Below are positions 1 to 6,306 of a stretch of DNA of 12,313 nt, piece after piece. Within the stretch, counting starts at the first letter, position 1, and the number at the start of each line of letters is the position of its first letter. This DNA comes from Bacteroidales bacterium (GTDB lineage Bacteria > Bacteroidota > Bacteroidia > Bacteroidales > P3): positions 11,010 to 23,322 of the forward strand of contig JABUUQ010000004.1 of assembly GCA_021443125.1 (NCBI GenBank), written 5' to 3'. Below the pieces are notes generated by a model. The model searched no databases, was not told the origin of the DNA, and was given only the letters and a program-made list of their open reading frames with translations. The position numbers and the translations under genes are program-made.

Positions 1-60
1 AAATTAAAACGCCATTCTAAAAAATTATTCCTTGCTTTTAATTTTTTAGAATGGCGTTTC
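1..60 (+). repeat. palindromic intergenic repeat, copy 1
   Basis: Bases 1-27 and 39-59 form an inverted repeat around an 11-base loop (28-38, TTCCTTGCTTT). The right arm ends early: base 60 is C where copy 2 continues with T, so 21 bp of stem are intact. Bases 1-59 are identical to 10982-11040 (copy 2), in the same orientation. A rearranged third copy lies inverted at 2610-2674. The element lies directly beyond the T-tract of the tnaA terminator and runs to the window edge, so its true left boundary is not visible. It could be a terminator-like or REP/MITE-like dispersed element; the sequence does not decide. Confidence 0.9.
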
Positions 61-97
61 AAAAAAATAGCAGTAGTAAAAAAGTTTACTACTGCTA
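61..97 (-). terminator. rho-independent terminator of tnaA
   Basis: On the minus strand a perfect 13-bp stem (85-97 with 68-80, loop 81-84) is followed at once by seven Ts (complement of 61-67). It begins 24 bases past the tnaA stop codon, so it is the expected terminator for that gene. Confidence 0.93.
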
Positions 98-121
98 CAA
101 TGCTATTTATTTTTCAGTAAA

Positions 122-1498
122 TTAACCTAATCTCTTAAGTTTTACTGTGAAGTGACGCATAAGTGGTGCTTCCCATTCTATAGCTACACCTCTTGTTATT
201 TTGTCTCTTCTGTCGTAAACGTTCTTCAAAGCAGCTGCAATAACATCCATGTGGTTGTTTGTGTAGGTTCTACGGCAGATGCAAAGACGAAGAAGGTCTA
301 AGCCACCAAAACGGTTTTCTCTTGTAACAGGATCACGGTCTGCAAGTATGTAACCTATTTCGCAACCACGAACACCTGCTTCAAGGTATAGTTCGCAAGT
401 AAGTGTTTGTGCAGGGAATTCTTCTTTAGGCACTTTATCCAAAACCTTATCTGCATCTACAAACAAAGCATGACCACCAACAGGACGTTGATAAGGAATG
501 CCATATTCGTCAAGTTTCTTTGCAAGGTATTCAACTTGTTTGATACGAGTTTCAACCATTTCAAATTCTGTGTTTTCTTCCAAACCTACAGCCAAAGCAG
601 CCATATCACGACCATTCATACCGCCATAAGTCAAGAAACCTTCAAAAGGAATACAGAAAGCTTTTGCTGCTTCGTACCAATCTTCTTTGTTTGTTGCTAT
701 GAAACCACCCATATTTACAAGACCGTCTTTCTTTGCAGACATTGTCATTGAGTCAGCATATGAGAACATTTCCTTACAGATTTCTTTTATTGTTTTATCT
801 GCATAACCTTCTTCTCTTGTTTTGATAAAATAAGCATTTTCAACAAAACGAGCAGAGTCCATGTTTACAGGAACGCCGTATTTGTGGCAAAGTTCGCAAG
901 TTTCTTTGATGTTTTTCATTGAAACAGGTTGTCCGCCAACGGTGTTGTTAGTTACTGTAAGAACCATGAAAGGAACATTGCCTTGGTTTTCCTTCAAAAC
1001 TGCTTCAAGTTTTTCCAAAGATACATTACCTTTGAAAGGAAGCTCTCTTTGAGTGTCTTTTGCCTCGTCTATTGTTACGTCTATAGCAGTAGCCTTACGG
1101 AATTCTATATGGCCTTTTGTTGTGTCGAAGTGTGCGTTGCCAGGAACAACCATACCTTCTTTTACCAATGCAGAGAACAATACGTTTTCAGCAGCACGAC
1201 CTTGGTGAGTAGGGATAACATAGTCAAAACCAGTTATTCTTGTAATAGTGTCTTTCAATTCAAAGAAAGAACGAGCACCAGAATAACTTTCGTCACCCAT
1301 CATCATTGCAGACCATTGTCTATCAGACATAGCACCTGTGCCAGAGTCTGTCAAACAGTCGATATAAACTTGTTCTGCTTTTAGCATAAATACATTGTTG
1401 TGAGCAGCTGCAAGCCATTTCTCACGTTCTTCACGAGTGGATTTCTTTATTGGTTCCACCATTTTGATTTTCCACGCTTCTGCAAAAGGAATTTCCAT
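122..1498 (-). CDS. tnaA: tryptophanase (tryptophan indole-lyase)
   Basis: A PLP-dependent cytoplasmic beta-eliminating lyase that splits L-tryptophan into indole, pyruvate and ammonia. The 458 residues match the length of the tryptophanase / tyrosine phenol-lyase family. Visible motifs are LTDSGTGAMSD (49-59), PTHQGRAAEN (96-105), MDSARF with Asp214 and Arg217 for PLP contact, and SAKKD (254-258), where Lys257 is the PLP lysine. Three positions favour tryptophanase over tyrosine phenol-lyase: Asp125 in FDTT (Thr in the phenol-lyase), Ile381 (the phenol-binding Arg in the phenol-lyase) and His449 in MRHFT (Phe in the phenol-lyase). The start is ATG at 1498. The gene stands alone, with its own terminator and promoter candidates and no adjacent tryptophan permease or tnaC-like Trp leader peptide. 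Wording is close to Bacteroides TnaA. Confidence 0.95.
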   Translation of the reverse strand: MEIPFAEAWKIKMVEPIKKSTREEREKWLAAAHNNVFMLKAEQVYIDCLTDSGTGAMSDRQWSAMMMGDESYSGARSFFELKDTITRITGFDYVIPTHQGRAAENVLFSALVKEGMVVPGNAHFDTTKGHIEFRKATAIDVTIDEAKDTQRELPFKGNVSLEKLEAVLKENQGNVPFMVLTVTNNTVGGQPVSMKNIKETCELCHKYGVPVNMDSARFVENAYFIKTREEGYADKTIKEICKEMFSYADSMTMSAKKDGLVNMGGFIATNKEDWYEAAKAFCIPFEGFLTYGGMNGRDMAALAVGLEENTEFEMVETRIKQVEYLAKKLDEYGIPYQRPVGGHALFVDADKVLDKVPKEEFPAQTLTCELYLEAGVRGCEIGYILADRDPVTRENRFGGLDLLRLCICRRTYTNNHMDVIAAALKNVYDRRDKITRGVAIEWEAPLMRHFTVKLKRLG

Positions 1499-1550
1499 AG
1501 TTTTTAATGTTTTAAGTTAATATTATTGTTATTTGTTTTGTATTATATAG

Positions 1551-1558
1551 CAAATGTA
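1551..1558 (-). promoter_or_regulatory. proximal -7 box candidate for tnaA
   Basis: The minus strand reads TACATTTG, an exact match to the Bacteroidota -7 consensus TAnnTTTG. It would start transcription roughly 45 bases before the tnaA ATG. The nearest TTTG upstream (complement of 1574-1577) is only 15 bases away, short of the usual 19-21, so a good -33 box is missing. Confidence 0.5.
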
Positions 1559-1867
1559 TAAAACAATGCAAGTCAAAAAACTCCAAAAGGATTTTCTGAT
1601 AAGATTGAGGACTAAAAAGTTTGTAGGAAAGCAGATAGTCCCTCTTAGAAAGAGAAACTGTCTCTCATTTTTACATTAAGAAAATTGCGAGAGATAAAGC
1701 CAAATGATAATATTTCAATATTATAACCTTGCATTTTTGCAAAAATATAACATTATTTCCAAAATGCAAAATTTTTCTGCAAATATTTTTAGTGGGATGC
1801 TATTAAAACAAAATATATAGGTAAATATTTAGATGATTATCTACTATTTTTCACCATTCTAAGAGAT
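1559..1867. other. intergenic region between tRNA-Asp terminator and tnaA; no gene
   Basis: No convincing coding region is seen on either strand. The stretch is strongly AT-rich. It holds a distal promoter match on the minus strand (1740-1770), a perfect 8-bp inverted repeat ATAATATT/AATATTAT with a two-base centre (1707-1724), and a longer inverted repeat GAGGACTA (1607-1614) with TAGTCCCTC (1636-1644), which pairs with one bulged base. If transcription starts at the distal promoter, these would be folded elements in a long tnaA leader. A seven-codon ATG frame exists in this leader but contains no tryptophan, so it does not resemble tnaC. Confidence 0.5.
1740..1770 (-). promoter_or_regulatory. 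distal Bacteroidota-type promoter upstream of tnaA
   Basis: On the minus strand TTTG (complement of 1767-1770), a 19-base gap and TATTTTTG (complement of 1740-1747) match both boxes of the Bacteroidota consensus. Transcription would start near 1733 and run toward tnaA, giving a leader of about 235 bases, or would make a separate small RNA. The region is very AT-rich, so a chance match is possible. Confidence 0.45.
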
Positions 1868-1901
1868 ACAAAATAAAAAAAGGGAGATAACTTTCTCCCT
1901 T
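1868..1901 (-). terminator. rho-independent terminator of tRNA-Asp
   Basis: The minus strand has an 8-bp stem AAGGGAGA / TCTCCCTT (1894-1901 with 1880-1887, loop 1888-1893) followed by a T-rich run (complement of 1868-1879). It lies 6 bases past the tRNA 3' end. Confidence 0.92.
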
Positions 1902-1907
1902 TCTCAG

Positions 1908-1982
1908 CGGTCTGGACGAGACTCGAACTCGCGACCCCATGCGTGACAGGCATGTATTCTAACCAAACTGAACTACCAGACC
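1908..1982 (-). tRNA. tRNA-Asp(GTC)
   Basis: The minus strand folds as a complete cloverleaf. The acceptor GGTCTGG pairs with CCAGACC over 7 bp. The D arm is GTTC...GAAT, and the anticodon arm is CATGC-CTGTCAC-GCATG with anticodon GTC. The T arm carries TTCGAGT. The discriminator is G, as usual for tRNA-Asp, and CCA is not encoded. The D loop is ten bases, giving 75 bases in all. Confidence 0.97.
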
Positions 1983-2001
1983 TTTCGTTCATTTGCGTTT
2001 G

Positions 2002-2033
2002 CAAAGGTATAAACATTTTTGATACTGACCAAA
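2002..2033 (-). promoter_or_regulatory. promoter of tRNA-Asp
   Basis: On the minus strand TTTG (complement of 2030-2033), a 20-base gap and TACCTTTG (complement of 2002-2009) match the Bacteroidota -33/-7 consensus perfectly. The tRNA 5' end lies 19 bases beyond the -7 box, leaving room for a short leader removed by RNase P. Confidence 0.85.
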
Positions 2034-2079
2034 TTTTTTTTGAAAAATTTTGCATTTTTTTGATTTTTTCTTTCAGATA

Positions 2080-2111
2080 CTTGTATAATAACTTGATTTA
2101 TCATAATTTTG
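2080..2111 (+). promoter_or_regulatory. promoter of ssrA (tmRNA)
   Basis: CTTG (2080-2083) lies 20 bases before TAATTTTG (2104-2111), a full match to the -7 consensus TAnnTTTG and a three-of-four match to the -33 TTTG. The mature tmRNA begins 33 bases downstream. The promoter diverges from that of tRNA-Asp across about 45 bases. Confidence 0.8.
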
Positions 2112-2144
2112 CAAAACGAAAAGTAAATGCTTTTTTGACTAATT

Positions 2145-2542
2145 GGGCTTGGGTTGGTTTTGACAGCAAGGTAAATGGTCAAGCAAGCACGCGGTTACAG
2201 GCAACAACTAACCTAAATCCTGGTTGCAAAAAAATTAATTGGCGAAAATAATTACGCTCTTGCTGCATAACTGAAGTATAGTAAGTTATTCTTTATCGGC
2301 ACAAGGTGCTGAGCAGGACATCTCTCCAAGGCTGACAACCCGAAGCTAAGGAACCAGGGGTGCATCATCTATCGGGTTTAGTTTTCAGCTTTCTTCGTGT
2401 TGAAAATGAAGATTTAGAAGATAAGAAAAGGGAGAAGTTGTCTGTCTATTGCCCTTTTCCGACAATTTTAGACAGAATAAGCGTGTAGAAAACTTGGGTG
2501 TTTCTTGTTTGGACCAGGGTTCGAATCCCTGCAGGTCCACCA
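2145..2542 (+). ncRNA. ssrA: transfer-messenger RNA (tmRNA)
   Basis: tmRNA frees ribosomes stalled on broken mRNAs and adds a degradation tag, working with SmpB. The two ends form a tRNA-like half. GGGCTTG (2145-2151) pairs with CAGGTCC (2532-2538) over 7 bp with two G-U wobbles. The 3' side carries a T arm CAGGG-TTCGAAT-CCCTG, discriminator A and an encoded CCA (2540-2542). The 5' side has the GGTTTTGACAGC motif that in tmRNA replaces a normal D arm. Between the ends lies a tag frame coding GENNYALAA and stop at 2241-2270, then a long structured region. About 398 bases is normal for a one-piece tmRNA. It has its own promoter and terminator. Confidence 0.96.
2241..2270 (+). other. tmRNA proteolysis-tag reading frame
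   Basis: Nine codons plus TAA encode GENNYALAA, with GGC as the likely resume codon. The tag ends in the ALAA-type tail recognised by ClpXP-like proteases and, from memory of the family, is the form found in Porphyromonas/Bacteroides relatives. It has no start codon because translation resumes on it from the stalled message. Confidence 0.93.
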
Positions 2543-2551
2543 AAAAAGATG

Positions 2552-2594
2552 CAGATGCCAAATCTTTATTCCAAAGTTTTGACATCTGTTTTTT
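2552..2594 (+). terminator. rho-independent terminator of ssrA
   Basis: CAGATG (2552-2557) pairs with CATCTG (2583-2588). The helix continues, after one C-A mismatch, with CAAA (2559-2562) against TTTG (2578-2581). Six Ts follow at 2589-2594. It begins ten bases after the encoded CCA. Confidence 0.88.
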
Positions 2595-2609
2595 ATTCCT
2601 TGTTTCATA

Positions 2610-2674
2610 AAATTAAAACAAAGGAAGAAAAAATTAAAAGCAAGGAATAATTTTTTAGAATGGCGTTTTAATTT
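2610..2674 (-). repeat. palindromic intergenic repeat, copy 3 (rearranged)
   Basis: This is the 65-base element in the opposite orientation to copies 1 and 2. The right arm (2648-2674) and the 11-base loop (2637-2647) match copy 2 exactly. The left arm keeps its outer ten bases (2610-2619) and inner nine bases (2628-2636), but the eight bases between (2620-2627) read AAAGGAAG instead of GCCATTCT, which unpairs the GC-rich part of the stem. It lies between the 3' ends of ssrA (plus) and the LRR gene (minus), 15 bases past the ssrA T-tract. Confidence 0.88.
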
Positions 2675-2686
2675 TGGGAATAGGGG

Positions 2687-3655
2687 TTAGAGTATTGGAG
2701 ATAGGGTTATGGTGTTCCAAATTTTTGATTCTTGATAGAGTTTTAGCGATTTTGCTGGTACAAAAGCTTGGATTGAGATGTCGTCTATATCGAAAATTGT
2801 TGTGCGTGTTTGAGGAGGAATGACAGGAAGACACTCCACTTTTTCCAAAGCAACGCATCCCCAAAAAATTCTTTTACCTATTGTTTTTATCGTTGATGGC
2901 AAAGTGATTGTTTGCAAAGATGAGCAGTCTTCAAAGGAGTAATGACCGATTTTTTCCAAGCCTTCACTCAATGAAACTTCCTCTAAATCGGAGCAACAAA
3001 CAAAAATTTTGTCGGAAAGTTCTTTCAAAGTTGGTGGAATGGTAATTTTTTGCAATGAAGCACAAAAAGCGAAAGCCCCTTTGCCAATATGTTGTATTTT
3101 ATTGAAAGACAGAGTTTTCAATTCGTAACAACCAACAAATGCATAGTCCTCTATGATTTCCAAACTATCGGGAAAATTGATTTGTTCAAGGCAAGTGCAG
3201 GCACAAAAGACACCTTCTTTCAGAACTTTAAGGTTTTGAGGCAAGACAACCTTGTTGAGATTGATGCATTGTTCAAAAGCACTTTCCCCAATGAACTCAA
3301 CACTGTCGGGAATAAAGATTTCTTGCAGTGAGTGGCAGTCTTTGAAAGCGTAATTGCCAATACGTTTCAGCCCTTCGGGTAAATGAATGGTTTTAAGGTT
3401 CTTGCATTTGCAAAAACAACTGTCTGGAATTTCTTCTAACAAAGGATTAAGGGCTATTTTCTCTATTGCCGTGCCTTCAAAAGCACTTCGTGAGATAGAA
3501 GTCAAGTGTTCCACTCCTTCTATCTCACGAAGATTTTCACAAAGGCAAAAAACCTCTTCTTCTATTGATGTTATAGTGTTGTCAATAGTGTATTTCTCAA
3601 GTTCTTTGTTGGCACGGAAAGTTTTTGCCTTAATACTATTAGCAGTCACTCTCAA
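2687..3655 (-). CDS. BspA-like leucine-rich-repeat protein (probably the body of a surface lipoprotein)
   Basis: The 322 residues are almost entirely LRR_5 (BspA-type) repeats of about 23 residues. Their conserved Phe lies at 13, 36, 59, 81, 104, 127, 150, 173, 195, 218, 241 and 264, usually as F-x-x-C-x-x-L. A BspA-like tail with VPAKSLKLY and a late Trp (313) closes the protein. Such proteins are usually exported and bind host or surface partners; the exact ligand cannot be read here. The frame has no ATG anywhere: the first available start is TTG at 3655, inside the last codons of the upstream lipoprotein, and the frame is closed by a stop 11 codons further up. The repeat array begins at once, with no signal peptide. 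The likeliest reading is that this is the downstream part of one gene with the lipoprotein, separated by a +1 frame change. Independent translation from TTG is possible. Confidence 0.75.
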   Translation of the reverse strand: MRVTANSIKAKTFRANKELEKYTIDNTITSIEEEVFCLCENLREIEGVEHLTSISRSAFEGTAIEKIALNPLLEEIPDSCFCKCKNLKTIHLPEGLKRIGNYAFKDCHSLQEIFIPDSVEFIGESAFEQCINLNKVVLPQNLKVLKEGVFCACTCLEQINFPDSLEIIEDYAFVGCYELKTLSFNKIQHIGKGAFAFCASLQKITIPPTLKELSDKIFVCCSDLEEVSLSEGLEKIGHYSFEDCSSLQTITLPSTIKTIGKRIFWGCVALEKVECLPVIPPQTRTTIFDIDDISIQAFVPAKSLKLYQESKIWNTITLSPIL

Positions 3656-3812
3656 TTGGATATGATATAGGTGTGCCAGGAGCGGCTTTTATTTGCTGTG
3701 ATTTATTAAATTCTTGTTCAAAACAACTTCCATCGTCGCAAGAAGTGAAAATCACAGGTGTCAAAATAAGTACGCTTGCTATCAAAATTATTCTTATTGC
3801 TTTTTTAGTCAT
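3639..3812 (-). CDS. small lipoprotein, or N-terminal part of a frameshifted LRR lipoprotein
   Basis: The 57 residues start at ATG 3812. A TTG-initiated form from 3830 is possible but adds nothing signal-like. Residues 1-24 form a typical lipoprotein signal peptide: basic MTKK, a hydrophobic core, then the lipobox IFTSC with Cys25 as the lipidated residue. Asp-Asp follow the Cys directly, the sort of acidic start linked in Bacteroidota to export to the cell surface. Only 32 mature residues follow before TAA. The stop lies 16 bases inside the LRR frame, which has no ATG of its own. Joining the frames would give a lipoprotein of about 375 residues with 12 LRR units. The gene follows nadB at 19 bases. 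Confidence 0.65.
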   Translation of the reverse strand: MTKKAIRIILIASVLILTPVIFTSCDDGSCFEQEFNKSQQIKAAPGTPISYPIESDC

Positions 3813-3831
3813 GATTTTTGCGTCTTTCAAT

Positions 3832-5412
3832 TTATTTTATTGACATTGGTCTTGTAGGATAGTCTATATTGAAGTGCAAACCCACACTCTCTTTTCTCTC
3901 CATAGCCATTGTTATAATAAGGTAGGCATTTGCAATAAGGTTTCTCAATTCGCACAACTGAGGAGTAAGGACTGAACGGTTGTATAACTCTTCCACCTCA
4001 TCGTAAATAAGTTTGGTGCGTTTCAAAGCCTTTTCCAAACGAAGATTACTGCGAACTATACCCACATAATTAGACATTATTTGTTGCAATTCCCTTTGTG
4101 TTTGGGTAATCATGCTCATCTCTTCATTCAATACCATACCTTCTGCATTCCAATCAGGAACTTGGTCGCAGAAATCAATAGTTTTTATTGTTTCTATGGC
4201 ATCTTGTGCAGCACGATAAGAATAAACGACAGCCTCAAGCAAAGAATTTGAAGCCAAACGATTTGCGCCGTGCAAGCCAGTGCGAGAACATTCGCCCGTA
4301 GCATAAAGGTGTTTGATTGTAGTGCGTGCAAATTCGTCAACAACAATACCTCCACAAGCATAATGAGCGGCAGGAACCACAGGAATCATATCGCCTTTCG
4401 CTATATTTATACCCATTTCCAAACATTTGGCATATATGTGAGGGAAGTGGTGCAGAATTTCTTCTTTTGATATCTTGCTACAATCGAGAAAGACATGGTC
4501 ATCGCCACTTTTAGTCATTTCACTATTTATTGCCCTTGCAACAATATCTCGTGGAGCCAAAGAACCTCTTTCATCATACTTGTGCATAAATGCTTCGCCC
4601 TTAAGGTTTTTCAGTTCGGCACCTGCACCTCTCATTGCCTCGGTAATAAGGAACGAAGGCTTTTCCATAGGATTGTAAAGAGATGTTGGGTGGAATTGAA
4701 CAAACTCCATATCTTTCAACCAGCCTTTTGCTCTATGCACCATAGCCTGACCGTCGCCAGTAGCAACAATAGGTGCCGTTGTAGAGGAATAAACATTGCT
4801 GTTGCTGCCTGTTGCCAGCATGGTTACTTTGGCAAGATATGTGTCTATGCTTTTTGTCTCTTTGTTCATTACATAAGCACCATAGCATTCCACATTATCC
4901 ATATGGCGATTAACCTCTTGCCCAAGGTGATGCTGTGTTATAAGGTCTATTGTGAATTGATTTTCCTTTAATTCTATGTTTTTGTTTCTTTTAACCTCTT
5001 CAAGCAAAGCTCTTTCTATCTCTGCTCCTGTGTTGTCTTGGTGGTGGAAGATTCTATGCTCTGAATGGCCTCCTTCTCTTGCAAGATCATAGGAGCCAGA
5101 ACGATTTTTGTCAAAATTTGCACCCCAAGCAATCAATTCTTTTATTCTATCAGTAGATTCTGTGATAGTTATCCTTACACTTTTCTCATCGCAAATTCCT
5201 GCACCTGCAACCAAAGTGTCGTGAATATGCTTTTCGTAGGTGTCGGGCTCATACATTACGGCAGCAATACCACCTTGTGCATATTTTGTGGAGCCTTCTT
5301 CTGCCTCAGCTTTGGTCAAAAGACAAACTTTTCCATAGTTTGCTACTCTAAGAGCATAACTTAAACCAGCTATTCCTGAACCTATAACGAGAAAATCAAC
5401 TTTGTAACGCAT
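3832..5412 (-). CDS. nadB: L-aspartate oxidase
   Basis: A cytoplasmic FAD enzyme that oxidises L-aspartate to iminoaspartate, the first step of de novo NAD synthesis. In an anaerobe fumarate is the likely electron acceptor. The 526 residues match the family. Features in order are the Rossmann FAD motif GSGIAG (11-16), STKYAQGGIAA (41-51), EGGHSEHR with Glu113, FVQFHPTSL with His241, APRDIVARA with Arg288, AAHYACGG with His350, and GANRLASNSLLE with Arg385. These correspond to the catalytic Glu, His and Arg residues of E. coli NadB and separate it from plain fumarate-reductase flavoproteins. It begins 26 bases after atpG with no visible terminator between, so co-transcription with the ATP synthase genes is likely. 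nadA and nadC, its usual neighbours, are not in the window. Confidence 0.94.
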   Translation of the reverse strand: MRYKVDFLVIGSGIAGLSYALRVANYGKVCLLTKAEAEEGSTKYAQGGIAAVMYEPDTYEKHIHDTLVAGAGICDEKSVRITITESTDRIKELIAWGANFDKNRSGSYDLAREGGHSEHRIFHHQDNTGAEIERALLEEVKRNKNIELKENQFTIDLITQHHLGQEVNRHMDNVECYGAYVMNKETKSIDTYLAKVTMLATGSNSNVYSSTTAPIVATGDGQAMVHRAKGWLKDMEFVQFHPTSLYNPMEKPSFLITEAMRGAGAELKNLKGEAFMHKYDERGSLAPRDIVARAINSEMTKSGDDHVFLDCSKISKEEILHHFPHIYAKCLEMGINIAKGDMIPVVPAAHYACGGIVVDEFARTTIKHLYATGECSRTGLHGANRLASNSLLEAVVYSYRAAQDAIETIKTIDFCDQVPDWNAEGMVLNEEMSMITQTQRELQQIMSNYVGIVRSNLRLEKALKRTKLIYDEVEELYNRSVLTPQLCELRNLIANAYLIITMAMERKESVGLHFNIDYPTRPMSIK

Positions 5413-5438
5413 TTATCTTATTTTGTATGATTAGTTTA

Positions 5439-6305
5439 TTAGTTTAACGCATTGGCACCACTGCAAATTTCAATTATTTCGTTGGTGATGCTTGCCTGTC
5501 TTAATTTATTATATGTTAATGTAAGTTCTTTCAATAATTCTTGGGCATTGTCGGTGGCTTTGTTCATACTGCTCATTCTTGCACCATGCTCCGAAGCAAA
5601 GGAATCGAGAAAACATTTGAATACTTGTGTGTGAAGAGATTGTGGAATAATGCTTTTTATGATATCTTCCTTGTTTGGTTGGAAGATATAGTCGCAATTT
5701 TCTGCTTTTTTGTTGTCTTGTTTTAATTCAATAGGCAGAAAATTCTCAATGGTTGGGTATTGTGTTGCAGCATTTTTGAAGATATTGTAGATTATTTCGA
5801 CTCTGTCGAATTTTTTATTTTCAAAATCTTTCATTATCTGCTCTGTAATTGTATCAACATTGTGAAAATTAAGATTTTCCCATATATCATCATTGGAACC
5901 CATATAGGTTATTCCATTCATCTTTTTGAAGGCTGCGTCTCCTCTTTTTCCAAAACTTTGTACGAATATATTTGCTTTCTTTTGCTTGTAGAAATCTATT
6001 CTGCTTGCAGTAAGCTTTATTATGGAAGAATTAAAAGTGGAGCACAAACCTTTGTTGGATGTTAGGGCAATAAGAAGAATATTTTTTTCTTCTTTCGCTT
6101 TTCTGGCAAAAGGAGTATATACGCCTTCAGCACTGCCTAGTCTGTCCATTATCTCTGTCATTTTTTGAGAATAAGGACGAAGTTTTTGTATGGCTGACTG
6201 AGATTTTCTGAGTTTAGCGGCTGACACCATCTTCATAGCAGAAGTTATCTGTTTTGTAGAAGATACAGAGGCTATTCTATTGCGTATTTCCTTAAGGTTT
6301 GCCAT
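5439..6305 (-). CDS. atpG: F1Fo ATP synthase gamma subunit
   Basis: Gamma forms the central rotor stalk that turns inside the alpha/beta ring. The 288 residues begin MANLKEIRNRI at ATG 6305. A TTG four codons earlier lies inside atpA and is an unlikely start. The N-terminal helix shows STKQITSAMKMVSAAKLRK, and the conserved C-terminal helix shows SEHGARMSSMNKATDNA and ITNEIIEICSGANAL, the gamma-subunit signature. One base separates it from the atpA stop, a sign of translational coupling. It is the last ATP synthase gene in this run and nadB follows. Confidence 0.95.
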   Translation of the reverse strand: MANLKEIRNRIASVSSTKQITSAMKMVSAAKLRKSQSAIQKLRPYSQKMTEIMDRLGSAEGVYTPFARKAKEEKNILLIALTSNKGLCSTFNSSIIKLTASRIDFYKQKKANIFVQSFGKRGDAAFKKMNGITYMGSNDDIWENLNFHNVDTITEQIMKDFENKKFDRVEIIYNIFKNAATQYPTIENFLPIELKQDNKKAENCDYIFQPNKEDIIKSIIPQSLHTQVFKCFLDSFASEHGARMSSMNKATDNAQELLKELTLTYNKLRQASITNEIIEICSGANALN

Positions 6306-6306
6306 A

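Noticed and set aside
122..1498. Tyrosine phenol-lyase instead of tryptophanase
   Set aside because: The phenol-binding Thr and Arg and the late Phe are replaced by Asp125, Ile381 and His449, as in tryptophanases.
1837..2585. Several open frames of 60-100 codons over the tRNA-Asp and tmRNA region
   Set aside because: They run across structured RNA genes, have no protein-like features, and are explained by tRNA-Asp and ssrA.
3813..3830. TTG start at 3830 for the lipoprotein
   Set aside because: The ATG at 3812 gives a normal lipoprotein signal peptide directly; the extra six residues add charge before it.
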